From NCBI GenBank assembly GCA_027704905.1, contig CM051002.1, positions 4,074,351-4,138,350 of the forward strand: DNA of 64,000 nt, written 5' to 3'. The notes beneath the pieces were generated by a model. It was not told the DNA's origin. It saw only the letters and a list, made by a program, of their open reading frames with translations, and ran no database searches. This DNA is from Muraenolepis orangiensis. Taxonomy: Eukaryota > Chordata > Actinopteri > Gadiformes > Muraenolepididae. The position numbers were made by a program, and so were the translations under genes. Position 1 is the first letter of the stretch; each line of letters begins with the position of its first letter. Of the stretch, positions 12,471 to 29,871 are shown in pieces.

Positions 12471-12677
<207 letters not shown>

Positions 12678-12683
12678 CGCAAA

Positions 12684-12925
12684 CATGGGACTTGGCTTGG
12701 GAACCGGAAGGTGGCCGGTTCATGTCCCCGAAAACACCTGGGCTCTGCCGAGTTGCCCTTGAGCATGGCACTAGACCCTACACTGCTCCCCAGGGGCTGT
12801 ATATACAATAGCTGCCCTCTGCTCCAAATACTAGGATGGGTTAATTACAGAGAAACAAATTTCACTTTGTGTGTACATGAATATGTGACCAATAAAGAAG
12901 ATTCAACCCACCAGATTAAGTTTTA
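12684..12925 (+). mobile_element. tRNA-derived SINE, copy 2
   Basis: Same family as the copy at 8515. It shares GACTTGGCTTGGGAACCGG, a decayed B box (GGTTCATGTCC), CTTGAGCATGGCAC, TAGGATGGGTTAAT and the GTGACCAATAAAGAAGATT tail. The A-box end is lost at the junction with the (GT)n tract. Confidence 0.85.
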
Positions 12926-13538
12926 GATTTAGCTACATGGCCCAGTCAAATGGTACACTTGCCACTGTAACAAAGTTATTGCTTCGACATGCAATTATTT
13001 TTACATGTTAAGCATGGAACAAACATCAGACAAAATATCTTACCTTAATATTGCACCTTACGCAGTAGAAGTACATGTTGTTTGCTTTATTACCACACTT
13101 GATATACAACTTTACCTCCACCCGAGAATAACAAAAACAGCGGCTGAACACAATCACGGGGAGAATAATTGCATGCATTATTCAAATCACAGCACTATCA
13201 TGTATTATGATGGCTTTGAACCAAGGTGCTCCCTGATGAGCACCCACTTATGGGGTTTGGTGTGACAAGAGAGAGAAAAAAGGAAAAATACTTTTGTGAA
13301 ATAGTTTCTCATTTACTTGAACTGCAAACGGGTTCTGAAAGTGTTCTGAACGGGTTCTGTAAGTGTGAGGCCTAGTGCGTTTCTTCTTATTCTCTTTCAT
13401 TCTTCTCATTGCGGTCCCCAAGGATGAAAGACGCAAATTCAGGCGTGTGCTGATGTAAATTAGACTGGAGGATTACCAGGAGATTCTTATTGGAGATGGG
13501 CATCTGACTGAGTCTGTATTGACATAATGAGATTGTAG

Positions 13539-13722
<184 letters not shown>

Positions 13723-14151
13723 TTCGAGTCTGTCATCAGAATGAACAAAAAGTCTGCCATCTGGCATACACAGCATGCACAATGTATCACACATCTCCAA
13801 CCCCCGTGATCTTACCACTTCAATAAATCTGTACAACTTTTTACAATGCCCATTCTTCACTCCTCTCCACCCCCACCCTCCATATTCCTCTCAGAGGTTG
13901 TGTTATCTGTAAAAACTGCACACGCAGATGCATTCAAACTTTGTTTCAAGACAGCGGGAAAGGACTTCCAGTGAGGAGCAGGAATCTAAACGACTCTGGC
14001 AGGATCCTTAGAAATCTAATCAGAATGACGAAATAGTGAGAGAAAAAATAAAAAAAAGCCTTGAATCTCATCCATTAGAGCTGTTCCCCCAATTAGAATG
14101 ATCCAGAAGCTGAAGCAGAGTACCAAAGTATGCATGGACTGTCAAATATTA

Positions 14152-14388
14152 GCCCTTATTATGAGCTCCAGAGGACACTACATGAGCAGAGCCCTTAATA
14201 TGAGCTCCAGAGGACACTACATGAGCAGAGCCCTTAATATGAGCTCCAGAGGACACTACATGAGCAGAGCCCTTAATATGAGCTCCAGAGGACACTACAT
14301 GAGCAGAGCCCTTAATATGAGCTCCAGAGGACACTACATGAGCAGAGCCCTTAATATGAGCTCCAGAGGACACTACATGAGCAGAGCC
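14152..14388. repeat. 39-bp tandem minisatellite (six copies)
   Basis: Units begin ATGAGCTCCAGAGGACACTA at 14161, 14200, 14239, 14278, 14317 and 14356. The copies look identical apart from the ends. Because 39 is a multiple of three the array is open on the plus strand (unit reads MSSRGHYMSRALN) and also on the minus strand. I see no promoter, splice context or homology that makes it a gene. Confidence 0.95.
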
Positions 14389-14567
14389 GGCGGAAAGACG
14401 AGAAAGTTCAGAAATCGTATAACGGTATTGGCTGAGACATCCGAGTGCTCCAAAACAAAGCTTCAAAAAGCCTCATCCTCATAAGGAGGATGAGAGATTC
14501 AAGTGACCGAGTCCACAAGGGACTATACAGACACATAATGGTTTCATAAACGTTCATATACGTATTA

Positions 14568-14800
14568 GATATTGTTCGATTGTTTGCCAACTTATTGTAC
14601 TTTCACCAGAACTTATTGTACTTTTACCTGAACTTATTGTACTTTTACCTGAGCACTCGCTCAGTTCTTGGAGACTTGTTAGAAATTAAATGCACTTTTG
14701 ACTTCTGGTGACGAGTTGTTCTCTTAACTCCTCTTTGTGGAACGCACTATTGGAAGTCACTTTGGACAAAAGTGACTGTAATGTAATGTTATGTAATGTT
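14568..14800 (+). mobile_element. L2-type LINE 3' UTR and tail
   Basis: Contains three repeats of ACTTATTGTACTTTTACC, then GAGACTTGTTAGAAATTAAA and TTTTGACTTCTGGTGACGA, ending in GACTGTAATGTAATGTTATG. This is the same 3' end as at 3,540-3,740 and 41,880-42,068. It has no coding part. Confidence 0.8.
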
Positions 14801-14889
14801 ATATAGGTACCCTTTTCTGCTCTGTCATAAAAAAGCAACTTGTGACCATTTGGATGAGAATGTCAAGTGAACCGAGTAATAATGTTAAT

Positions 14890-15830
14890 GTGGACTTCCG
14901 GTTATGGTGCTGAGCTGAGAGGTTGACACTCCCCAGCATGGTTGCAATTCCTACTAAAATCCTATTTCAACTATTCGGTACCCACATAAAACGGCATGAT
15001 ATTTGCTTCTAAACCCCCACAACATTCAAATTGCCGCAGAAAACTTTAAAACTTTAAAAAAGACGGAAAGCTCAACAGAAAACGGAGAAAATGACGACGC
15101 CATTGCCAGGCTACAAGTTGACTCAGCTAGCAAGGAGTGCGAGTGTAGCTTAGAAGGTAACCCTATCGCCACTGACACCAACAATGCAATCCTACAAGCA
15201 ATAAATGACAAGAAGACAGGGTTTTCCTTGAAACTACATGGGGTACTTTCAGCCGTCAACAGTGTTAAAAGTGAGCTGACCATTTGTCAGAAAAGAATAT
15301 CTGAGACGGAGGAGCGAATATCAGAGGATACTCCCTGCAGAGGAACGTCGAGAGCCTAGAAGAGAAATGTACCAAGCTTACCTCGAAATTGGACAGCTTT
15401 GAGAACAGTGGCAGAAGATCCAATTTACGATTGGTGAATCTACCCGAGGTCGCGGAGGGAATGATATTTGCACATTCCTTGAATCCTGGCTACCCGACGC
15501 CTTGAGATTGGCGCCATCCGCCTCTCCTATTGTTGTTGAGCGAGCCCACCCGCTCATTGGCCCGAAACTTGTGAATGGCCTGTCTAGAAGACATGAAGTC
15601 AGTTCTTTAATTACAAGGATAAAGTCCTCGTTCAGAATGCTGCAAGACAATTGGGTAAATTACTCTACAAAGAGCTGCATAAACAATGGAGGATATTCGA
15701 TGGAGTCAAGTGGAGGATGCAGGAGATGAACGTCCAATATGGATTAGTTTTCCCGGCATGACTGAGGGTCACACACGGTTGGGATTTAAGGATTTATGGA
15801 TAAAAATCACAAGACATTTAAAAGACAAGC
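14890..15830 (+). pseudogene. L1-like LINE ORF1 remnant
   Basis: The longest open piece (15003-15359) has coiled-coil-like content (SVKSELTICQKRISETEERIS). Later frames hold the RRM-region signature of L1 ORF1 proteins: SNLRLVNLPE near 15,420, a PIVVERAHPLIGPK block at 15,520-15,565, a KVLVQNAARQLGK-like stretch near 15,620-15,660 and a VQYGLVFPG block at about 15,737-15,763. ORF1p of this class binds LINE RNA as a trimeric chaperone. At least three frame shifts separate these blocks. No ORF2 follows directly, because a pogo element sits at 15,961. The opening GTGGACTTCCGGTTATGG could be the LINE 5' end. Confidence is good for family type and low for exact ends. Confidence 0.7.
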
Positions 15831-15960
15831 GCTTTGATTTATACTATATTATATTGATTTATACAAATATTCGATTTTTAGCGGCAGGGCGATTACAGGA
15901 GGACAGCCGGCATGAGACAGATACAGGTGGAGGATGACGGGGTGGCTTGCCTCGGTATTA

Positions 15961-17287
15961 CCGTATTGACCCGAATATAAGACGGGTTTTTTTTCCTAGA
16001 AAAAAATCTGAAAAAGAGGGGTCGTCTTATAATCGGGGTTTAGACTTTTCGATGTACCGTAATTGCACATGTAATTGCGCAACAACAGATCGCGCCAAAC
16101 GAGTGTTCCGAGACACCGCGTGACACTTAAAGTAACTCAAAGTCTTAAAGTAACAGTACATAAAAACAGTTACCTGGAGAGATAGAAATGGAGAGACACA
16201 GCGACCAACTTGAAAAAAGAAAAACGCCTGTGTATTTTGACATGCCAACATCTGTCACTGGGCATAAGAAAGGCGACAAATCAGTGATTGTGAAGTCTAC
16301 TGGAAACGAGAAGAGCCGAGTAACGGTCATGTTAACGCGCCTCGCAGATGGGACAAAACTTCCCCCGTACGTGGTTTTAAAACTCAAGACTGTACCTAAA
16401 GAGGCAGTGACTGTACCTAAAGAGGCAGTGACTGTACCTAAAGAGGCAGCCAGCTGGCGTTATCGTACGCGCCCAGGCAAAGGGCTGGATGGAGACGGAG
16501 CTTGTGGTGGACTGGCAAGTTGGTCAAGGTGGTGTGGGGCAGACGGCGTGGGGGACTCAGAAAGAAGAGGAATATGTTGATTCTGGATGCTTTCCGTGGA
16601 CACTTGACTGAGCCAGTCAAAAAGTGAAAGAGTGATGATCACTAGGTGACCTAGTGATCATACCGGGCGGAATGACAAGCCAGCTGCGCAATCTGCGCAA
16701 GAGATCCACAGAGTGGCTCCTGGCTGGTCATCACGCACTGACACCGTCTGGAAAAATCCAAAAGCCTGCAGTACGATTGCTCTGTGAATGGATCTTGCAA
16801 GCATGGGCTGACGTTTCCCCAGAAAGCATTAATGGGTTAAGAAATGCTGCGTATCAAATGCCATGGATGGCAGCGAGGATGATATGATGTGGGAGGAGAC
16901 GGGGGAGCAGACACCGTGAGTGACGATAGCGGGAGTGAGAGCGAACAACCCAGCGATGTAGAAGACGAGCTGAATGAGAAGACGTGATGTGACCAATAGA
17001 CTGATGTTCTGAAATGTTGCACTGTTTCATTGCTCTACTGTTTTATTGCGCTACCGTTTTATTGCACTACTGTTTTATTGCTATCTATCTAGCCTGTTTT
17101 GTTTTTGTTCGCCAAGTTAGGCAAATTTGAACACAATGTGTGATGTGTGTTATCATTATTTTCAAATAAAATTATTTTCTTTATAAAAAAAATATTTGGT
17201 CTTCAAATATTTTTTCTTCCAAAAATGAGTCTTGAAAAAGAGGGGTCGTCTTATAATCGGGGTCGTCTTATATTCGGGTCAATACGG
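15961..17287 (+). mobile_element. pogo/Tigger-type DNA transposon, internally deleted
   Basis: Both ends carry CCGTATTGACCCGAATATAA... as inverted repeats (15961 onward, and reverse complement ending at 17287). They are flanked by TA at 15959-15960 and 17288-17289, the target duplication of Tc1/mariner-pogo elements. A 30-bp block beginning TGAAAAAGAGGGGTCGTC also occurs near each end in the same direction (16009-16038 and 17233-17262), so the ends combine inverted and direct repeats. Inside is a broken CENP-B-like DDE transposase. At 1,327 bp it is too short for a complete pogo copy. The N-terminal DNA-binding domain is missing. Confidence 0.9.
16188..16905 (+). pseudogene. pogo/Tigger DDE transposase remnant
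   Basis: The frame opening at 16188 gives SDQLEKRKTPVYFDMP (first catalytic Asp in SDQ, residue 6), then VTVMLTRLADGTKLPP, the conserved core of pogo/Tigger transposases. A 21-bp unit is repeated three times in frame (16,388-16,447, TVPKEAV units). A second frame carries MLILDAFRGHLTEPVKK (16,575-16,625), holding the second Asp. A third frame from 16,654 has IPGGMTSQL and then TPSGKIQKPAVRLLCEWIL. The third Asp, normally just after TSQLQPL, is lost in a deletion. The HTH/CENP-B N-terminus is absent. Three frames and a missing catalytic residue make it inactive. Confidence 0.85.
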
Positions 17288-17937
17288 TATGCTTTCCGGA
17301 TTTCTAATCCAACTAGTTGTTAACTCATTGTTTTGGGTTTGTTTTCTAAACCAAACTTGAAATTAAACACATTAATGCCACTTATATATGTGAGGCTCAG
17401 AGCGGATGCCCCAATACTAATTTACTTTTTTATGATTGGCAATTTACAATCAGGCAATCTGTTCATCCTTTCTTTTGTTTTGGTATGTTCAAAAAAGTTC
17501 TTCACTGTGGACCTTAATGTTTAAAGTTAACAACAGTTTGTTCTTGCCTGAGAAAGGAGTCTGGTCATGTTGTTGATATCGTGAGCGCATACTACTATTG
17601 GTGTTTGGGAACGTGTGGTAAAGAGATGGGAGAGGGATGTATTTGTGGAGTGGGTTCTGTAAGTGTTAACTTCAGGGGAATGTGTAACACGCTGCAGGGG
17701 GAGGGTATCGGAGGGAAGAAAGAACAGCCCACTACAGTGTGCAGGTCTGGTGGTGGGTTGGTCATGTCATACACTACGACGGTGTGGCATCATTTAACTG
17801 AACAGAAATTACACGGACCCGAAGTGCATTAATCTGGATTGGAGCAAAAATGTGAAATACAAACAAACCTAATAATTCATCATTTTGAAATGAACTTCAC
17901 TTGATGAAAAAATGAAAAGAAAAAACATCACTTTGAC
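17288..17937. other. Non-coding; possible continuation of the L1-like LINE
   Basis: This is sequence on the far side of the pogo insertion. If the pogo landed in the L1-like copy, this is its downstream part, but no RT or endonuclease motif is readable. Confidence 0.35.
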
Positions 17938-18012
17938 ACGCCCCCAACAAATTTCACTGTTTGTACATGTATGTGACGAAAAAAAGAGGATTCAATCCTC
18001 CAGATTCAGATT
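17938..18012 (+). mobile_element. SINE tail, copy 3 (5'-truncated)
   Basis: Only the 3' part is present: CAAATTTCACTGTTTGTACA, then GTGACGAAAAAAAGAGGATT and a CAATCCTCCAGATTCAGATT end. It matches the tails at 8,700 and 12,860. Confidence 0.7.
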
Positions 18013-20755
<2,743 letters not shown>

Positions 20756-21011
20756 AGGAACAACTTAAGATCTGTAGGAGGACAAGCAGTCAAGAGTCTA
20801 AGATGTGTTAACCCCCCCCCCCTTCCGCCTTACCACCTGGCCAACCCCACATCCCGCCTGTTGCATGACCCCCAGGGCCTGTCCTGTGCCGTGTTCCCTA
20901 CTCGGGGTCGCTAGGCCAGTGGAATCTCAGCTGTCCAGATGGCCCTCGGAACCGAGCAGACCGGCCTCCCTCTGAACAGCCAACCTAGCTGCTCCCACTG
21001 AATTCAACTAC

Positions 21012-21470
21012 TTTACATTACATTACAGTCATTTAGCAGATGCTTTTGTTGTGCCACACACAGATTCTAGCCGGCAGAACCCCGAGTTCGTACAGAGGAG
21101 TTTAAAACCCGTAGGCGTCTTAATTGTCTCCGGTAGAAACAGCATGTTTGGTGCACCAGGGAATAATCTTATATGAGATGTGATTAACAACTATGTGTCT
21201 GAAAATTCCGGAAGAAATATTACCATGTGTAGCAAATTACGTGTATGCAAAATGGAAAGAAGAGTGTGGCTGAAGAGGAGAGTGGAGTGATGCTGGCATC
21301 ACAACAGCTTTGTCCAAAGCGACTTACAATAGTGTGTTCAACAAAGGTAGGTCGAGAGAAGAACTCTTTACCAGAAGTCAAAAGAACATTTCATTCCTAA
21401 CAAGTCTCCGAGAATTGAACTACAGCCCCTAGGAGGACTGTCGTCACACAAGTACCACGTGTGATGACTT
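21012..21470 (-). mobile_element. L2-type LINE 3' end split by an insertion
   Basis: Read on the minus strand, 21470-21307 is the L2 3' UTR, including the reverse complement of CTTTTGACTTCTGGTAAAG. 21049-21012 is the very end (reverse of TTACATTACAGTCATTTAGC). The two halves should be contiguous, as at 42,000-42,068, but are parted by 257 bp at 21050-21306. Confidence 0.7.
21050..21306. mobile_element. Short non-autonomous insert (MITE-like)
   Basis: Sits inside the L2 3' end with near-duplicated flanks (GCTTTTGT left, GCTTTGT right). Its ends begin TTGTGCCAC and finish GGCATCACAAC, a weak inverted match. The length suits a MITE with 7-8 bp duplication (hAT-type), but the ends are too degenerate to name. 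Confidence 0.4.
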
Positions 21471-22373
21471 TTGGCGACCCGATCATGATCATGAATCATC
21501 TTTCCAATGTCGGCTCCAATATCCGGGATACAGCCGGCGTTGGAACACCTGGTTGTATGTGTACTGCATGTGTCTATTCCACAAACACAAGCCAAATTGT
21601 CTATTGTTTTGAATCCCTCTTCAAAAACTCAATTAAAAAATGGTGGTGAGGTGGCAATACAAAGAGAGCGAGAGAGAGGGAGAGAGAGAGATGTTTTCTC
21701 CGTCTGAAGAGGCGAGACTGGTTATACTATGAGAGATGTAGACAATCATTGTTGTTGTTGTCAAAACCACCTCCAGAGGTGGCATTGTACGCTACACACT
21801 CTTGATTGATGATGAGAGATAACCATTGTTATGATTCTATGTGTCTGAGACTTCGCATTTCTATGATAAAACATGATTCTCTGCATCACCCTAAGCAATG
21901 TCAACTGGTACACCGTAGTACATACGTTCTCAATGCAAATGTAAAATATATAGTGTGTGCATGCACATATCAAGCTGGAATCTCTCTCAGACTTCCCCCA
22001 GGGGTTAAACAGGCGGAGGGTTTTAATCTACACAACCAAACTTGCCTCACAGGCCTCACAGTCTTCAAAAATCGCTCAAAGCTCTGTTGACTATTGAAAC
22101 CCATTACAATGTTTGTCAATTATTCTACTGTCATGTTATAATGGCACACTGTCATTCACAAGCACCAGAACGTCATTATTGTCAATTGTGATTTTAAAGC
22201 AATAAACAAAGTTTTTTCTGATACAAATACATTTTATTTATGGATAAAATTTGATATCGGCTGTTTTTTAGTATTTCTCTATTTTTTGAAATTGTGTTTA
22301 GTTTCATTCTCAGTTGAAGGCACTGCACAGGTTGTACTGTCACCCTCACCACTTACCCTCTCTTCCACCTGCC
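21471..22373. other. Non-coding stretch
   Basis: Contains a short GAGAGAG patch at 21,661-21,692. Nothing else was recognised. Confidence 0.5.
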
Positions 22374-22375
22374 CG

Positions 22376-22423
<48 letters not shown>

Positions 22424-22460
22424 CCATAACCATCACCATCATCAGCATCATAACCATCAC

Positions 22461-22510
<50 letters not shown>

Positions 22511-22691
22511 GCATCATCAGCATCATCAGCATCATCACAATCACCATCTTCAATATCATCAATATCATCAATATCATCACCATCACCATCACCATCACCA
22601 TCACCATCACCAGCATCATCATCAGCAACATCACCATCACCATTATCGTCATCAGCATCATCAGCATCACCGTTATCGTCATCAGCATCAT
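22374..22691. repeat. (ATC)n trinucleotide array
   Basis: About 318 bp of CAT/TCA units with CAC, CAG, CAA and GTT variants. It reads as poly-His with Gln/Asn on one strand and poly-Asp or poly-Met on the other. No coding context surrounds it. Confidence 0.95.
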
Positions 22692-23510
<819 letters not shown>

Positions 23511-23688
23511 GGGGGGGGGGGGAGTGGAGTGGAATGACCGAAATCTGGGTGATTCAAATATGAAACAATGATTTAAGTCTGGATGATACCATGGACATTG
23601 AAAAAAATCAATTATCTTCATCAAGATTTCCCAGAGACAATGTAAGCCGTCCTATCACACACACGCACACAGACAGACACACAGACAG

Positions 23689-23707
<19 letters not shown>

Positions 23708-23719
<12 letters not shown>

Positions 23720-23773
23720 TAAACATATACACACACACACACACACACCGGGGGGGGGGGAGTGGAGTGGAAG
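23708..23773. repeat. Duplicated CA/poly-G block, copy B
   Basis: Second copy of the 23,466 block, differing by a CGCA/CACA change and G-run length. The two copies lie about 240 bp apart, in direct orientation. Confidence 0.85.
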
Positions 23774-23899
23774 CCATTTATCTATCTGTGTACGGCTGTC
23801 TCAGGTGTTGCGCTGCATGAATAAGAGATGGGTTTCAACATGCAGCCGCTGCTGCTGCTGACTGACACAGGCAGGCCATCAACAGTGGGGAGGGGGGGG

Positions 23900-26665
<2,766 letters not shown>

Positions 26666-26850
26666 CACACACACACACACTTGCATGCACAGACACACAC
26701 ACGCATGCATGGACACACACACCCATGCACGCACTCACACACACACATACATGCACACACACACATGCACGCACACAAACACATGCATGGGCACACGCAC
26801 ACATGCATGGGCACACGCACACTTACCCACACACACAAACATACCCACTC
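26666..26850. repeat. Interrupted CA microsatellite with CATGCA units
   Basis: CA units alternate with CATGCA and CACGCA. The block GGGCACACGCACACATGCAT occurs twice (about 26,790-26,820). Confidence 0.85.
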
Positions 26851-26969
26851 ACTACACGTACATGGACAAACAACGCCAGGATGGGCATGGCAACGGTATA
26901 GCAACATTTCACCGACAAACAATAAAAAACTGCGCAATATCCATTCCCTCCCCCTCCCCCTTTCGAACA

Positions 26970-28195
26970 TCTTGCATTTAAACTGTTTGGTCCAAAACCT
27001 CTTCACTGCTGTCATCTACCGTCCCCCCAAACCAAACCCATTATTCGTTCTGACTTATCCGAATTCCTAACCCAGCTCTGTGCCATATCTTCATCAATAC
27101 TTCTACTCAGTGACTTCAATATCCATGTCGACTCTCCTAACTGCAAATTTACAATAGAACTATTGGACATTTTAAACTATTTCAACATCACACATTGATT
27201 TCCCCACCCACAGAAAAGGACACACAGTCTGCTGGTCTGGTCTGGTCTGCTCCTCTGGCATTCACAACTTCACCAGCACTGATCTCACAATCTTGACCAT
27301 CTGGCTAGCACCCTGGACATGTTCATTCCCACCCCCCTTGTCAAACAGGAATGCACCTTCACACTTAACCTCAACTCCATAAACCCCTCCTCCCGCTCTT
27401 CCATCTTGGCCGACACTATCTCAGACCCTGCCCTCACTCCAAACGCCTCCGTTACCTGCCTAGTCAACAACTACAATGCTGCACTCTCCTCCTGTCTAGA
27501 TGAAATTGCCCCCACAAAAACCAAATTGCCTCCTTCACTGACTTGGCCCCCTCGTACACCGATCAACTCCGCCAACTCAAAGCCAAGGGCTGTCAACTAG
27601 AAAGACTTGCCAATAAAACCGGACTCACTGTTCCCTTGGATGCCTACAAACTCCACCAACAAGAATACAAAGAAGCCCTTAACAACCCCGCTTCCTCCCA
27701 CTACTCCTTCATCATCCAAACTGGCTCCAACAACCCCAAAACTCTGTTCTCCACCATCCTCAAGCCCATGGACACCATCTCCAATTCACTACCAGCTGTC
27801 TGCCTACTCCCCCGCCACCCAACAATGCCTTCAACCTGAACTCCTCCTACTCCCAAGCCATTCATTCTCATCCTTCAGTCAAATCTCCAAATCCGATCTC
27901 TCCTCCATAATCACCAGTATGAAGTCATCAACCAGTGCCCTCGACCCTATCCCCACAACCCTAGTGAAGGTTTGCCTCCCCACTCTCTCCCCACTTATCA
28001 CCAACATAATGAACTCCTCTCTGTCCACTAGTCTCGTCCCCCCCTCCCTCAAGCTTTCTGCTGTTACCCCAGTAAAAAAAAACCCTGGCACCGACACTGA
28101 CATCCCCAACAACTACCGGCCCATATACAACCTCCCCTTCCTGTCCAATGTCCCTGAGTGAGCTGCCTAACTCAAAACCCACCTTGACCCACAAG
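26970..28195 (+). pseudogene. L2-type LINE: endonuclease end and start of RT
   Basis: Fragments in several frames keep the order of an L2-clade ORF2. First is an AVIYRPPKPNP block near 27,010. Then comes an endonuclease stretch with LLSDFNIHVDSPNCKF (27,100-27,150; the D-x-N is part of the APE-type active site). A linker follows with SYTDQLRQLKAKGCQLERL (27,548-27,604). Then the first RT motifs: SALDPIPTTLVKVCLPTL (27,936-27,990) and NNYRPIYNLPFLSNV (28,109-28,153). Such ORF2 proteins nick the target and copy RNA by target-primed reverse transcription. The reading ends near 28,195, before RT motif A, so the palm is lacking. Several stops and shifts are present. Its downstream neighbour is a different LINE in reverse orientation. 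Confidence 0.85.
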
Positions 28196-28204
28196 GTGGG
28201 TTTT
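28174..28204. repeat. Perfect hairpin at a LINE-LINE junction
   Basis: A 13-bp stem (AAAACCCACCTTG with its complement) closes a 5-nt loop. The left arm is L2 coding sequence, and the right arm opens the reverse-oriented LINE fragment. Confidence 0.85.
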
Positions 28205-28575
28205 TCTGAGGCACTGCAGAGCATAGAGGCGCTTGGTGTGCCTTCTTCAGTATGACTTCCGTGTTGCGGGTCCATGCAAGGTCATCAGAAATCTGTAGCC
28301 CAAGGAAACGGAAGCAGCTGACGACTTCCACCGGTGTCCCGTCCAGGCTGATGGTGGAGTGGGTGCCCCGCTGGCTCCTGAAGTCCACGATTATCTCCTT
28401 AGTCTTGCTGACATTCAGTGCGAGGCTGTTGTCCTCACACTATCGCATCAGCTGGACTACCTCATCTCTGACCTCCGTTTTGTTACCCTCGATAACTGTG
28501 GTGTCATCTGCAAACTTGATAATCCGATTATTGCTGTGCGTGGCAGTACAGTCATGTGTGTACAGGGTCTGAGTA
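28205..28575 (-). pseudogene. LINE reverse transcriptase fragment (Rex1/CR1-like group)
   Basis: The minus-strand translation gives NNRIIKFADDTTVIEGN (FADD, the RT catalytic pair, at about 28,503-28,517). Next is NSLALNVSKTKEIIVDF, then GTPVEVVSCFRFLGLQISDD with a thumb-like continuation (ILKKAHQ). This is RT motif C to E of a non-LTR retrotransposon. A stop interrupts it at about 28,440. The upstream fingers and the downstream C-terminus are missing. Its clade cannot be fixed by eye. The C-terminal parts at 54.2 and 59.8 kb could belong to the same family. Confidence 0.8.
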
Positions 28576-28589
28576 CGACTCTGTGGGCC

Positions 28590-29464
28590 CAGTAGTTTTT
28601 CTCATCTCTGAATCCTCAGACCCCTCTACAGATTCCAGTTATTTTCTCCACTCTATCTGCCCATGTTGTTTCCCTTTTTTCACTGCCTTTGGGACTGGCT
28701 CTTCCAGTGGTAGAGCATTATATGGCATTAGCTTATTGCGGTGGAGTATCCTCTCTCTGCCTGAACCTTGCTCTGGTTTTACTTCGTACACTGGACTATC
28801 TTTACCCTTTACCCCCCACTTACCAATTGGTAAGTGGAGTGTTCTTCAAAATAAAAAGAAGAATAACTAGTAGCCTCACTTGTTGTGCAATTGTAGGCGT
28901 GAATGACTTTGTTCAAATACTCAAATACTTATTTCGCTCATCCAAGGTTCTTAACAAGGACAACAGTGTTCGATTAAATCTTTCATTTGGGTTCCCCTGA
29001 GGGTGGTATGGCGTAGTCTTTGAATTTGTCATGCTGGTGTACTTTTGCAGGTTTCTGAACAAGTGGTTTTCAAATTATCTTCCTTGATCATGATGTATTT
29101 AAGCAGGGAAGCTAAATTTAAATGCAAAATCATTGAAGATTTAGTCAGCAGCCGTCTTGCCAGATTTGTTGTGTGTTGGGTAGGCCTGTGCAAACTTCAA
29201 ACTTGTGAAATTGTCAATAATCACTAAAATATACTCATACTCAACCCTGCTTCTTTAAAGATGAAATAAATATATTGAAACTATTTTGAATGGTGCCATT
29301 GTAGACACATGACACATGGGGGCTTTGCTTACAATGTTTGTTTTCTTATGTTTAATACATTTGCTAACTTTTGTTATGAAATGTTCAATGTCACTTTGCA
29401 TCCCAGGCCAAAATAATCTTTTTCTAGCCAGATTTAAAACACACTCTACCCCTAAGTGACCCAT
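28590..29464 (-). pseudogene. gypsy element 1 integrase
   Basis: The first open part (29464-29255) has MGHLGVECVLNLARKRLFWP and ITKVSKCIKHKK, the zinc-binding N-terminus. Broken frames continue with LVIIDNFTSLKFAQAYP (first catalytic Asp, near 29,215), a HHDQGR block (second Asp, near 29,090) and PNERFNRTLL (Glu, near 28,995). All three residues of the D,D-35-E set are therefore legible, but in separate frames. The C-terminal part has SPVYEVKPEQGSGRERILHR, typical of fish gypsy integrase tails. The enzyme would insert the retrotransposon cDNA. It is not functional here. Confidence 0.8.
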
Positions 29465-29871
29465 CTCAGCCTGTAGATGCTTAGAAACCAGTTATTTGTA
29501 CTGTTCTGGAATTACTATCTGAGTACGAGTTTCTGTGTGTCGTTTCAGCAAAGCATCTTGGACACAATCAACTTTTTCCACTCATGTAAAAGCTGCCTGA
29601 CTTTCACTGGTTCTTGACTCATTGTTTTCCTGTCTGGTCTCTCACCCTCCTTTTTCAGTTGCAAAACCCTCGCTATGACTGGATCTCGCTGCTAAGCTTG
29701 TAACAGTTCATGCTGTGACACACAGATCTCTGTCCCGTGTTCTCCCTTCTCAGCTACTTCCTTGATGGCAGGGTTCAGAGTGATAGCTGTGATCCACTCG
29801 ACATCATGCTGTCTCTGTGTGTAAGTGGCATTGACAATTACTCCAATCACTTCAGGTGAAAATTATTATGT

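Noticed and set aside
14149..14466. Antisense frame through the 39-bp minisatellite
   Set aside because: A repeat length divisible by three keeps any stop-free unit open. No gene evidence.
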